Assembly: GCA_003505715.1 (NCBI GenBank)
Contig: DNXU01000047.1
Coordinates: 1 to 16,518, forward strand
Length of the DNA: 16,518 bases
Direction: 5' to 3'
From: Cyanobacteria bacterium UBA8803
Lineage (GTDB): Bacteria; Cyanobacteriota; Cyanobacteriia; Cyanobacteriales; Coleofasciculaceae
Under the pieces are notes generated by a model. That model worked only from the letters and a program-made list of their open reading frames with translations. It did no database searches and was not told where the DNA came from. Numbering within the stretch: the first letter of the stretch is position 1; each line of letters starts with the position of its first letter. Shown in pieces: positions 7,105 through 14,275 of this stretch. The translations under genes and the position numbers were made by a program.

Positions 7105-7143
7105 GTTTCACACTTGAGGTAGGCGCGATCGCATCTCTCCTCC
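7096..7143. terminator. Inverted repeat between convergent genes, possible bidirectional terminator
   Basis: GGAGGAGA (7096-7103) and TCTCCTCC (7136-7143) are perfect 8-bp arms separated by 32 nt that include a HIP1 octamer. It lies between the stop of the antitoxin gene and the stop of the minus-strand HNH gene. No clear T-run follows, so termination is only a suggestion. Confidence 0.35.
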
Positions 7144-7161
7144 TCTATTTATCAATCAATA

Positions 7162-8568
7162 CTATCTATAAGACCATGTAGTAAATCCTTGTCTTATAGC
7201 TATAGATACTAAAGGGGTGAGAGTAGACTCATAAGCAGACTTAAGAATTTGTAAGTCAAGAAGGTTATCCTCGTTAGAAATTTTCAATTCAGCAACGTAA
7301 GATTCAATATAATTACTCCATTGTTGAACTCCCAGGATTGACTTTGATACAGAAAGTCCTAAATGCTGTAGATTCACAAATTCATCAAAGTAGTTCTCAT
7401 CAGGGAGATAATTAGATTTTGAGGAATTAACCTCTGGGAAAGTTGGGATTAAGTTCCAAGGCTGGTCGTGAGCTACAAATGACCAAGGTAAATAGTGATC
7501 GAGAGAAAAGCCCTGTGAGGGCAGAGTTTTCTTCGAGTAAATACACTGTAGGTCGGTCTGTTTTAAAATCAACTTCCAGTAAGATTTTTGACTGTTCAGA
7601 GAGCCTCTCTCTTGAGGTGGAAATAGCTTGTTAGCAACAGCAGGGACATTAGGGTTACGTTGCTGCATATACTTAAGCCATTCCCAACACACCCAAGCGC
7701 GAACGATTAAATAGTTATTTTCTATATATGACACCCATTCTGGATGTAAATTTATAGAAGTGCAATTCTTATAGAGACTTGCATCAAATCGGTATAAAGG
7801 CTTTTTAACATTAAATAGTCCTTCGGCAAGATTGATAATTTCTTGTTCATCATCACCAGGGTTAGAGCGCTTGTATCTCCCAGTCTTAGCTGATTTTAAT
7901 TCCTGTTCAAAAAATGGACGAATCAATAAAAACGGCACATATCTTCTTATATCTGAAACAATATCCTCTATAGGCTTATCACTAATTGTTCTGCGTAAAT
8001 GTCTTTTGCCTGTATCTTGGAAAATGATTTTTGTATCTGAAATATCAATATTTAGAGAATCTAATTTATTGGATATTTTATCTTGGAGGCCAAAGGATAG
8101 CTTGAAATAAGTATGAGGATACCAAGCATTAGCCAGCATTTCAATAATAATTTCTCTAAAACTTATTGGTGATAAAGCCTCAAATTGCCGTCTTTCTAAA
8201 ATATCTAAAAGTGAAATAAAAAAAAGATACTTATATGAGTTTGTAGTTTTTTTAAAAAGCCTAGAAAGAACAGAGACATCTACTGTGTCAGACTTTGGCA
8301 ATTCCTGAACTGGAGTTGCCACCAGATCCATCTCTCCATCCTGAGTTAAGTCAACTAGGTATAACCTTATAAATTCCTTTGCTGCGGTCGGATTCATCTC
8401 TCGGAGTACTCTAACGATACTTGCAACAGTCTCAGCCGTGGGATCGGTTTGTTCATGAAACCAGCGAAATACTACAGGACGGTCAACTCCCAACGCAGTT
8501 GCCAGACTGCTTTGATTGATGCCGTAGGTTTCTAGTACTTGTCTAAGCGCTTTGCCTGCCTGTCCCAT
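7162..8568 (-). CDS. HTH (XRE-like) and HNH nuclease fusion protein
   Basis: A 468-residue protein in two parts. Residues 6-65 form a helix-turn-helix of XRE type (GKALRQVLETYGINQSSLA, GVDRPVVFRWFHE) as in phage-repressor-like regulators. Residues 110-430 match a family of HNH nucleases: the block LANAWYPHTYFKLSFG (145-160) is followed by the HNH core with Cys342 (CIYSKK), Asp357-His358 (SLDHYLPWSF), Asn372 (PWNLIPT) and NSSKSN (381-386). All metal- and catalysis-relevant positions of an HNH site seem present. Most relatives I recall lack the HTH, so the fusion is notable. The gene is alone, convergent with the toxin-antitoxin pair, AT-rich, and preceded by a dyad suited to self-regulation. 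A defence or restriction role is likely but inferred. No clear Shine-Dalgarno site precedes ATG 8568. Confidence 0.85.
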   Translation of the reverse strand: MGQAGKALRQVLETYGINQSSLATALGVDRPVVFRWFHEQTDPTAETVASIVRVLREMNPTAAKEFIRLYLVDLTQDGEMDLVATPVQELPKSDTVDVSVLSRLFKKTTNSYKYLFFISLLDILERRQFEALSPISFREIIIEMLANAWYPHTYFKLSFGLQDKISNKLDSLNIDISDTKIIFQDTGKRHLRRTISDKPIEDIVSDIRRYVPFLLIRPFFEQELKSAKTGRYKRSNPGDDEQEIINLAEGLFNVKKPLYRFDASLYKNCTSINLHPEWVSYIENNYLIVRAWVCWEWLKYMQQRNPNVPAVANKLFPPQERGSLNSQKSYWKLILKQTDLQCIYSKKTLPSQGFSLDHYLPWSFVAHDQPWNLIPTFPEVNSSKSNYLPDENYFDEFVNLQHLGLSVSKSILGVQQWSNYIESYVAELKISNEDNLLDLQILKSAYESTLTPLVSIAIRQGFTTWSYR

Positions 8569-8603
8569 ACGTCTGATTTAGTTAAAAAGTCGTAAATTAC
8601 TAA

Positions 8604-8657
8604 AGTTATCTTAATTGATAACTATTTACATCCAATAAGTTAGCATATATGATAACT
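8604..8657. promoter_or_regulatory. Candidate operator of the HTH-HNH gene
   Basis: AGTTATC (8604-8610) and GATAACT (8617-8623) are perfect 7-bp inverted arms with a 6-bp AT spacer, 36-55 bp upstream of the minus-strand start. A third half-site GATAACT is at 8651-8657. Since the adjacent gene encodes an XRE-like domain, autorepression through this dyad is a natural hypothesis. Confidence 0.6.
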
Positions 8658-8730
8658 TTATTGCTCAGGAACAATCTTGTTTTCAACCCTAGCATAAAGT
8701 CCAGTTCCATTCTCGGCAGGGCTTTCAAGA

Positions 8731-8774
8731 CAAAAGGCAGCACTTCACCTCCTACAGATCCCTGCTGCCTTTTG
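8731..8774. terminator. Perfect 12-bp hairpin upstream of the small protein gene
   Basis: CAAAAGGCAGCA (8731-8742) and TGCTGCCTTTTG (8763-8774) are exact inverted arms around a 20-nt loop. The GC part followed by CTTTT resembles an intrinsic terminator, possibly bidirectional or an attenuator, 35 nt before the ATG at 8810. The loop contains CACCTCCT (8746-8753), the same as the 16S rRNA anti-Shine-Dalgarno core. Confidence 0.6.
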
Positions 8775-8809
8775 GGTTCCATTCCGTTTTGAAAAGGAAA
8801 CCTTAAACC

Positions 8810-9022
8810 ATGATAGAACTTGCAAACAATCTACAGGATTGCCCTTGGGCAGTTGTACGTATTCTGCCTAAATGCCAACGTTGCATTGTTGCCCGTTACC
8901 GCAATCGCCAAGACGCTTATGACTCTCTCAGAGTATTGCGGCGTTTCATTCCAGCAGCAGTATTTGAGCTAATGTTCGATCCTGTCGTCGAGCAAAAGTT
9001 GGTAAAAACGCCTGATTTGTAA
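8810..9022 (+). CDS. Small conserved cyanobacterial protein of unknown function
   Basis: A 70-residue protein, predominantly one compact alpha/beta unit: WAVVRILP (13-20), CIVARYRNRQDAYDSL (25-40) and RRFIPAAVFELMFDP (44-58). I recall short paralogous cyanobacterial proteins with the pattern WAVVR.LP...VARYRNR.DA...L..LRR..P...F...FD, but no function is established for them. AAGGAAA (8794-8800) gives a modest ribosome binding site, slightly far from the ATG. No signal peptide or membrane segment. The gene stands alone behind a strong hairpin, so its expression may be conditional. Confidence 0.75.
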   Translation: MIELANNLQDCPWAVVRILPKCQRCIVARYRNRQDAYDSLRVLRRFIPAAVFELMFDPVVEQKLVKTPDL

Positions 9023-9072
9023 GTAATTCCGGCAAATCGGGCAAGTTAGCCATTCCAGAAAACAGTTTTATT

Positions 9073-9091
9073 CCCCCCAAAACGGGGGGGG
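9073..9091 (+). terminator. C6/G8 hairpin after the small protein gene
   Basis: CCCCCC (9073-9078), loop AAAAC, then eight G (9084-9091) give a perfect 6-bp all-GC stem between two convergent reading frames. There is no T-run on the plus strand; on the minus strand the following bases are AATAAAAC. Probable transcription barrier, but not a classical terminator. Confidence 0.45.
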
Positions 9092-9092
9092 T

Positions 9093-9455
9093 TCACCAAA
9101 TTTTGCTTAAATCCAGAACAAATCCGGGTAATACTGAATCGCCGCTCACAGTAGCCGGATTATCCAAACATTCCACAGCCACTCCTGGACGATAGATATA
9201 AACCTGCCGATTTTTGCGGTCAATCAGCCATCCTAAAAGCGCACTGTTGTCAATATACTCCTGCATCTTAGTTTTGAGCGGTTCCAAATTATCAGAAGCA
9301 GAGCGCAACTCCACCACAAACTCAGGACAGATGGGAGCAAATTTTTTCTGTTGTTCGGGAGTTAGGGCGTTCCACCGTTCTAACTTCACCCACGCCGCAT
9401 CAGGCGATCGCTCTGCACCATTGGGCAGCTTAAAGCCAGTGCTGGAGTCATCAGT
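9093..9455 (-). pseudogene. Uma2-family (DUF820) nuclease gene, 5'-truncated
   Basis: The minus frame reads SSTGFKLPNGAERSPDAAWV, then KLERWNALTPEQQ, CPEFVVELRS and YIDNSALLGWLIDRKNRQVY, a perfect match to the second half of the Uma2 family, which has a PD-(D/E)XK-like fold and is highly expanded in cyanobacteria. Catalytic-type residues are present (the Asp of SPDA, Glu of FVVELRS). The first 70-80 residues of a normal member are absent: a TAA at 9458-9456 lies just upstream and no homologous N-terminus is seen beyond it. An internal GTG at 9389 could start a 98-residue peptide, but this would lack the first half of the fold. Probably a non-functional remnant; molecular role of the family itself is uncertain. 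Confidence 0.8.
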
Positions 9456-9458
9456 TTA

Positions 9459-9874
9459 TTAACCCCCACCTACTTATTGGCGTGACACAGCTAAAATGAT
9501 GCAATAGCAAATTGACCCATAAACTTCAACTTCTGATTTGCTCCCAATGTCCTAATGCGCCAAATTAGAGGTGATCGCGCTTGGACTTGGGCAAGGATTG
9601 TCAAGCGGATAAGAACTGCCAAAATTGAAATCCCTAAGTAAATCACTGGGGCGATTAGTCGAAGGCTAGCGCTTGCGCGATCGCTCTTTTCTGGTACGCT
9701 TTAGCTGAAGGTAAAATTCATATTTGTAGCTAAAAGCCAAGATAAAGCCAAAAGGACTGATTGTTACTTCTATCTTGATTACGGGAATACTGAGAGAGTA
9801 GTCACTAAAGCCAAACTATCAGTAGCTTAGAATGGTATCCGGCCAACTCTCGACTTACGAGGAAATCAAAGATA
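9459..9874. other. Intergenic region before hsdM, no convincing gene
   Basis: About 415 bases. It holds a HIP1 octamer (9677-9684) within a GCTAGCGCTTGCGCGATCGC repeat-like segment, three AAAGCCAA boxes nearer hsdM, and on the minus strand a possible 51-codon frame (9646-9491, GTG start) with one hydrophobic stretch. The missing 5' half of the Uma2 gene is not here. The hsdM promoter should lie in the last 150 bases, but no clear -35/-10 pair stands out. Confidence 0.6.
9733..9814 (+). promoter_or_regulatory. Three AAAGCCAA direct repeats upstream of hsdM
   Basis: AAAGCCAA occurs at 9733-9740, 9744-9751 and 9807-9814. The spacings of 11 and 63 bp are close to one and six helical turns, so all three would face the same side of DNA. 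They may be binding sites controlling hsdM; chance cannot be excluded. Confidence 0.35.
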
Positions 9875-11533
9875 GTGCCACGTCGCAGCAAACATCAGCC
9901 CACTAAATCTATCAAAACAGCCGCACAAGCTGAACTGAAGTTTCCGGCACCAGAGGATGAGAAGCTGGAAGTAGCGGCGATGGAGACGTGGCTGTGGGAT
10001 GCGGCGTGTACGATTCGCGGCATGACTGACGCGCCAAAGTTCAAGGATTTCATTCTGCCCTTAGTGTTCTACAAGCGCCTATCGGATGTGTTTGATGATG
10101 AGTTTGCTCGTCATGTGGAGGAGTTTGGGGATGAAGAGACTGCCCATGAGGTGATTGAGGCTGACCATAAGGATGCCATAGCAACCGGACGCAAAGACCG
10201 GATGGTGCGCTACTACATCCCGGATGAGTATCGTTGGGAGAGAATCCGCAATCACGGTGAGGAGGGGTTGGGGGAGTTTATCACCACTGCCATGCGGGAG
10301 GTAACGACTCTCAATCCGGAACTGAAGGGTGTGCTGGATATCAAGGACTACAACGAAACCCAAAGCGGTCAGCGGACGCTGGGGGATGACCGTTTGGCGG
10401 CATTGGTGGAGGTGGTGAGTCGCCATCGGTTGGGGTTGAAAAATACGAGTCCGGATGTGTTTGGGGATGCCTACGAGTATCTGCTGCGGAAGTTTGCCGA
10501 AGGGCAGGGGCAAAGTGCGGGGGAGTTTTTGACACCGCCAGAGGTGGGTTGGTTGATGGCGGAAATTATTGACCCTGCGCCCTACACTACGGTTTATGAC
10601 CCGACTTGTGGCACGGCGAGGCTACTGATTAAACCGCGTTTGGTGTTTGAGCGCAATTACCCCGGCCAGAAAAGCAAAGCGCCTAAACTCTACGGCCAGG
10701 AACTCAATCATACGACATTCGCGATCGCCAAAATGAATGCGGTAATCTACGACTTTCGCGATTCCAGTCTAGAAATTGGTGACACATTCCTCAATCCCAA
10801 GTTTGTGGAGACGGGTAAGGGGTTGATGCGCCATGACTACGCAGTTGCTAATCCCATGTGGAATCAGAGCAACTATGACACGGAGTTCTATGAAAAAGAC
10901 CCGTGGAAGCGGTTTGAGTATGGCACTCCTTCCAAGTCATCGGCGGATTGGGGTTGGGTGCAGCATATTCTAGGATCGCTGAATGACCAGGGACGGGCGG
11001 GGATTGTGTTGGATACGGGCGCGGTGTCTCGCGGTTCGGGTAGCAAGTCATCGAATAAGGAGAGGGATATCCGCAAACAGTTTGTGGAGAGGGATTTGAT
11101 TGAGGGGGTGATTCTGCTACCGGAAAATTTGTTTTATAACACGACGGCACCGGGAACTATTTTGCTGTTGAATCGCCACAAGTCGGAGAATCGCCAAGGG
11201 GAGATTTTAATTGTGAATGCTTCAGCTTATTGTGTGAAGGTTGGAGCGAAAAATCGGCTGACGGAAGTCGGGATTAAAGCGGTTACTGAGGTTTATCGCA
11301 ATTGGGAGACGCGGGAGAAACTCAGCCGTGTGGTGACGAAGAAGGAAGTGCAGGAGGCGGATTATAATCTCAGTCCGTCGCAGTTTGTGGAGATTAATGA
11401 TAAAGTAACGCACCGTCCTATCAATGAGATTTTGATGGATTTGGAGATTGCCCGTTCTGAGAGGGAAAAGGCAGATAAGGATTTAGCTGAGGTGTTGGCA
11501 ACGTTGGATTTGAACGGGCAGGGGTTGGGATGA
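9875..11533 (+). CDS. hsdM: Type I restriction-modification DNA methyltransferase subunit (N6-adenine)
   Basis: HsdM transfers methyl from AdoMet to adenine in the site recognised by HsdS and is needed for both modification and restriction complexes. The 552 residues show the HsdM N-terminal helical domain (WLWDAACTIRG, LPLVFYKRLSDVFDDE), then GEFLTPPEV (217-225), AdoMet motif I YDPTCGTARLLI (241-252), YGQELN (273-278), catalytic motif IV NPMW (326-329), and SADWGWVQHIL, DTGAVSRG, GVILLPENLFYNTTAPGTIL. NPMW instead of NPPF/Y appears normal in this subfamily as I remember it. Motif I is unusual: GTAR where G-S-G-G is expected. GTG 9875 is used, with AGGA at 9860-9863; ATG at 9980 (METWLWD) is an alternative. 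Overlaps hsdS by ATGA. Complete; activity uncertain because of motif I. Confidence 0.95.
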   Translation: MPRRSKHQPTKSIKTAAQAELKFPAPEDEKLEVAAMETWLWDAACTIRGMTDAPKFKDFILPLVFYKRLSDVFDDEFARHVEEFGDEETAHEVIEADHKDAIATGRKDRMVRYYIPDEYRWERIRNHGEEGLGEFITTAMREVTTLNPELKGVLDIKDYNETQSGQRTLGDDRLAALVEVVSRHRLGLKNTSPDVFGDAYEYLLRKFAEGQGQSAGEFLTPPEVGWLMAEIIDPAPYTTVYDPTCGTARLLIKPRLVFERNYPGQKSKAPKLYGQELNHTTFAIAKMNAVIYDFRDSSLEIGDTFLNPKFVETGKGLMRHDYAVANPMWNQSNYDTEFYEKDPWKRFEYGTPSKSSADWGWVQHILGSLNDQGRAGIVLDTGAVSRGSGSKSSNKERDIRKQFVERDLIEGVILLPENLFYNTTAPGTILLLNRHKSENRQGEILIVNASAYCVKVGAKNRLTEVGIKAVTEVYRNWETREKLSRVVTKKEVQEADYNLSPSQFVEINDKVTHRPINEILMDLEIARSEREKADKDLAEVLATLDLNGQGLG

Positions 11534-12810
11534 GTCAGCCAAATCTACCATCTCACTGGAAGTTAATACCGCTAGGAGAACTTTCTAACATTCAAAGTGG
11601 TGGAACACCCTGGCGTGAGAAGCCTGAATTTTACGGAGGTCAAATCAAGTGGGTGAAGACTCTCGACTTAAACGAAGGCATTGTTACGGAGACAGAGGAA
11701 ACTATTAATGAGTTAGGCTTTCAAAGCATTCGAGGTAAGCTGCGACCCGTTAATACAGTAATGGTGGCCATGTATGGGGGAGCAGGGACAGTTGGAAAAA
11801 GTGGAGTTTTAGGAGTTCCTGCAACAACTAACCAGGCGGTCTGTTGTATAGAACCAAATCTAGACAAATTTGACTCTTTTTATCTTCTATATCACCTAAT
11901 TTACTTAAGACCTACCTGGATGCGTGAGGCGATAGGCACGCGGAAAGACCCAAACATAAGCAAAGGAATTATAGAAAACACAAAAATTCCCCTTCCTCCA
12001 CTTCCTGAGCAGCGTGCGATCGCGCACACTCTGCGAACCATTCAGAAAGCCAAAGAAGCTCGACAGCGAGAGCTAGAATTAGAGCGGGAACGCAAAGCGG
12101 CTCTGATGCAGTACCTCTTTACTCACGGCACTCGCAACGAACCGCGCAAAGAGACAGAACTTGGCGATATTCCAGAGAGTTGGCAGGTTGTTAAGTTAGG
12201 AAAAGTCTGTAAATTCTTACAATACGGCACGTCCAAAAAGTGTGATTTAGATTCAAGTGGCTTGCCAGTTCTACGAATACCGAATGTAATTGGCGGAAAG
12301 ATAGACACTGGCGATTTAAAGTTCGTCAAATTGAGTAGTAATGAGGTTGAAAGCTTAATGCTCAACCTTGGTGACTTGCTGTTTGTCAGAACTAATGGAA
12401 GGCGTGAGTATACAGGGCGATGCGCTGTTTTTAGTGGCGAACTCCAAGAAGCGCTCTTTGCTTCTTATTTGATAAGAGCAAGACTTGATACAGAACATCT
12501 TCTGCCTGAGTTTGCTCAATTCTACACTATGACCTATCAAGGAAAAAAATACCTCAGTGAACGAGCATCTAGTGCATCTGATGGCAAATTTAACATTAAC
12601 ACGCAGACAATTAAAAGTGTATTAATTCCAAAACCTAATATTGACGAGCAGGGCGAAATTATTAATGCATTGCAGGCTAGCGATCGCAAAATCACAGCAT
12701 TAGAACAAGAGGCAGTATTTCTAGATGAACTCTTCCGAGCAATGTTAGAGGAACTGATGACTGGGCGCTTGTCAGCACTATCGCTAGTCGAGGAGAAAGC
12801 GATAGCCTAA
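11530..12810 (+). CDS. hsdS: Type I restriction-modification specificity subunit
   Basis: HsdS reads the bipartite DNA target and bridges HsdM and HsdR. The 426 residues show the standard duplicated layout: TRD1 about 8-150 (starting HWKLIPLGELSNIQSGGTP), central conserved region 153-200 (IPLPPLPEQRAIAHTLRTIQ followed by the coiled-coil KEARQRELELERERKAALMQ), TRD2 about 217-365 (SWQVVKLGKVCKFLQYGTS), and distal conserved region 368-412 (EQGEIINALQASDRKITALE, LMTGRL). It starts in the ATGA overlap with hsdM, so stoichiometry is kept by translational coupling. It is the last plus-strand gene before the inserted minus-strand gene; the 32 nt that follow show no terminator. Complete, and the target sequence cannot be predicted by eye. 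Confidence 0.96.
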   Translation: MSQPNLPSHWKLIPLGELSNIQSGGTPWREKPEFYGGQIKWVKTLDLNEGIVTETEETINELGFQSIRGKLRPVNTVMVAMYGGAGTVGKSGVLGVPATTNQAVCCIEPNLDKFDSFYLLYHLIYLRPTWMREAIGTRKDPNISKGIIENTKIPLPPLPEQRAIAHTLRTIQKAKEARQRELELERERKAALMQYLFTHGTRNEPRKETELGDIPESWQVVKLGKVCKFLQYGTSKKCDLDSSGLPVLRIPNVIGGKIDTGDLKFVKLSSNEVESLMLNLGDLLFVRTNGRREYTGRCAVFSGELQEALFASYLIRARLDTEHLLPEFAQFYTMTYQGKKYLSERASSASDGKFNINTQTIKSVLIPKPNIDEQGEIINALQASDRKITALEQEAVFLDELFRAMLEELMTGRLSALSLVEEKAIA

Positions 12811-12842
12811 AAATTGCCTAAACTGAATCAAGCGATTATCTA

Positions 12843-14237
12843 CTAGATGAAACAAGCTCTATTAAACTCTTTTAGTTTATCTTCAATACTCCAGACATAG
12901 TATATCCATTCTTCTAGCCCTTGCCAAGGCTGTTCTATAGCCTCATTCCCTAGCTGAATTATCTCATCGTCGCCCAATAAGATTGGTGGGAGCTTGAGAC
13001 AGTTATCATCTTTGTTAAGTAATGATTCAAGGCAGATTATATGATTACCATAAATACCTCTTTTTAAAAAATTTTCCTTACCTACTTTTAGCAGGTTTTT
13101 AAAATAAGTATAGTGAGATATAAAATTATCTTCAATTGCTTCACTTGCACCTACACCTCTTGCTAACTCCATGAATTTCTCTATGTGAGGGTCTTTAAGC
13201 ATCTGCTTATTTAATTCATCCATTTCCTGAACGGCTAACTCTTCTAACTCATTAATGGGGGGTAATCCAGCCGAAAAAATTGCTGATTCAAGCCATTCCA
13301 ATATGTCTAAATGATTATCTTTTTCCGCATAATTTGCTATAAGAAAGAAGGCAACCCCACGGTCTTGTAAATTAACCATATGATTAGCCCTGTCACCTAT
13401 CCGCTCCTGAACATCAGAAGGTATTTTGAGTAAATGAAATACTTGAGAAGGAAGATTAAGACAAAGTGTTGATAAAGCAGAAGCTCGTTGATAAGCATCT
13501 GCGGCATCTGTAATCCCGGCAAGATTTGCTAGACAGTGAGCAGCAACAGAATAAACAGTTAGCTCTGGATTGTATAGTCTCTCTAAGTAATTTTGTTCTA
13601 TTAAGTTTTTTTCAATGATGAGTTCTTCTGGATGTAGTAAATGTGATAGAACTTTTTCTAACCAGAGTTCAGATGCTACTGCATTTGTCTCAAGCAGAGA
13701 AACTACGGACAAAGGTACTCTTTTAACAAATTCGCCATCTATGTTATAGAACTTTGTATAAAGAAATGGATGAGTTTCCCGAATTTTACCATCAGAACCA
13801 AATTGTAATCCAGAACCAAATTCATACTTCCAGGGCTGCTTATTCCAAGCTTTTTTAGCCCCAGAACCATTAACGGTATAATAGTCTGCAAAGTTGATTC
13901 TACTTAGGTCAGAAAATAGTTGTTGTATTCGCCATAATTCTTCAATTATCTCGTTTTCTTTGGCATTGAATGCATTGTATATATCAATTAAAAATTTTTG
14001 CCCCCATAAGGTACTTGTATGGTCTAACCAGTGAGTAATTTCATGAATAAAAATTCCATATACCTTCCGTTTTATTCGTATATCATTGCGATTATCGTTT
14101 AAAGCTAATATATCCCTTCTTTCTAAAGAGTTGGCACACACAGTTTGGCTCAAGAATTCATAATGACCTGCTACACTCGTATTGGGAAATCCTCGCCAAT
14201 TATTGAGTATTTTTTCTATCATTTGGATTTTTTTCAT
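12843..14237 (-). CDS. Unknown protein with HExxH zincin-like motif, located between hsdS and hsdR
   Basis: A 464-residue protein I cannot place in a named family. Residues 62-79 read IFIHEITHWLDHTSTLWG, containing HExxH (His65, Glu66, His69) plus Asp72 and His73, the pattern of zinc-dependent metallopeptidases. A second conserved-looking helix, LLETNAVASELW (181-192), offers Glu183 or Glu190 as a possible third zinc ligand, as in gluzincins. The rest is helical and acidic, with no signal peptide or transmembrane segment, suggesting a cytosolic enzyme. The start ATG 14237 has GAGGA five bases before it. The gene is opposite to hsdM, hsdS and hsdR, 38 nt from the hsdR start, and AT-rich compared with hsdR, as if inserted later. 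A protease-type effector guarded by the restriction system is a hypothesis; an unrelated passenger is equally possible. Confidence 0.75.
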   Translation of the reverse strand: MKKIQMIEKILNNWRGFPNTSVAGHYEFLSQTVCANSLERRDILALNDNRNDIRIKRKVYGIFIHEITHWLDHTSTLWGQKFLIDIYNAFNAKENEIIEELWRIQQLFSDLSRINFADYYTVNGSGAKKAWNKQPWKYEFGSGLQFGSDGKIRETHPFLYTKFYNIDGEFVKRVPLSVVSLLETNAVASELWLEKVLSHLLHPEELIIEKNLIEQNYLERLYNPELTVYSVAAHCLANLAGITDAADAYQRASALSTLCLNLPSQVFHLLKIPSDVQERIGDRANHMVNLQDRGVAFFLIANYAEKDNHLDILEWLESAIFSAGLPPINELEELAVQEMDELNKQMLKDPHIEKFMELARGVGASEAIEDNFISHYTYFKNLLKVGKENFLKRGIYGNHIICLESLLNKDDNCLKLPPILLGDDEIIQLGNEAIEQPWQGLEEWIYYVWSIEDKLKEFNRACFI

Positions 14238-14256
14238 AAAAATCCTCGCCTACTTG

Positions 14257-14268
14257 ATTGGAACCAAT
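14257..14268. promoter_or_regulatory. Small dyad between the divergent HExxH and hsdR starts
   Basis: ATTGG (14257-14261), AA, CCAAT (14264-14268) forms a 5-bp-arm inverted repeat within the 38 nt that separate the two start codons. It could be an operator or shared promoter element for both genes. No Shine-Dalgarno site precedes hsdR in this gap. Confidence 0.3.
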
Positions 14269-14275
14269 ATAGCGA

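Noticed and set aside
9540..9700. Cysteine-containing plus-strand text (ICSQCPN) suggesting an IS1-type transposase start
   Set aside because: Only one CxxC, followed at once by a stop, and no further transposase similarity.
2402..9874. Complete dnd, CRISPR-Cas, or insertion-sequence element in the accessory region
   Set aside because: No dndBCDE, cas genes, regularly spaced repeats, transposase frames or paired terminal inverted repeats with target duplications were seen.
10848..10862. NPMW in place of NPPF/Y in HsdM as an inactivating change
   Set aside because: I recall the NPMWNQ form as usual in this HsdM subfamily, so it is not counted as a defect.
12016..12029. GTGCGATCGCGCAC as a special palindrome in hsdS
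   Set aside because: It is a HIP1 octamer with chance flanks; the arms are not perfectly complementary over the full length.
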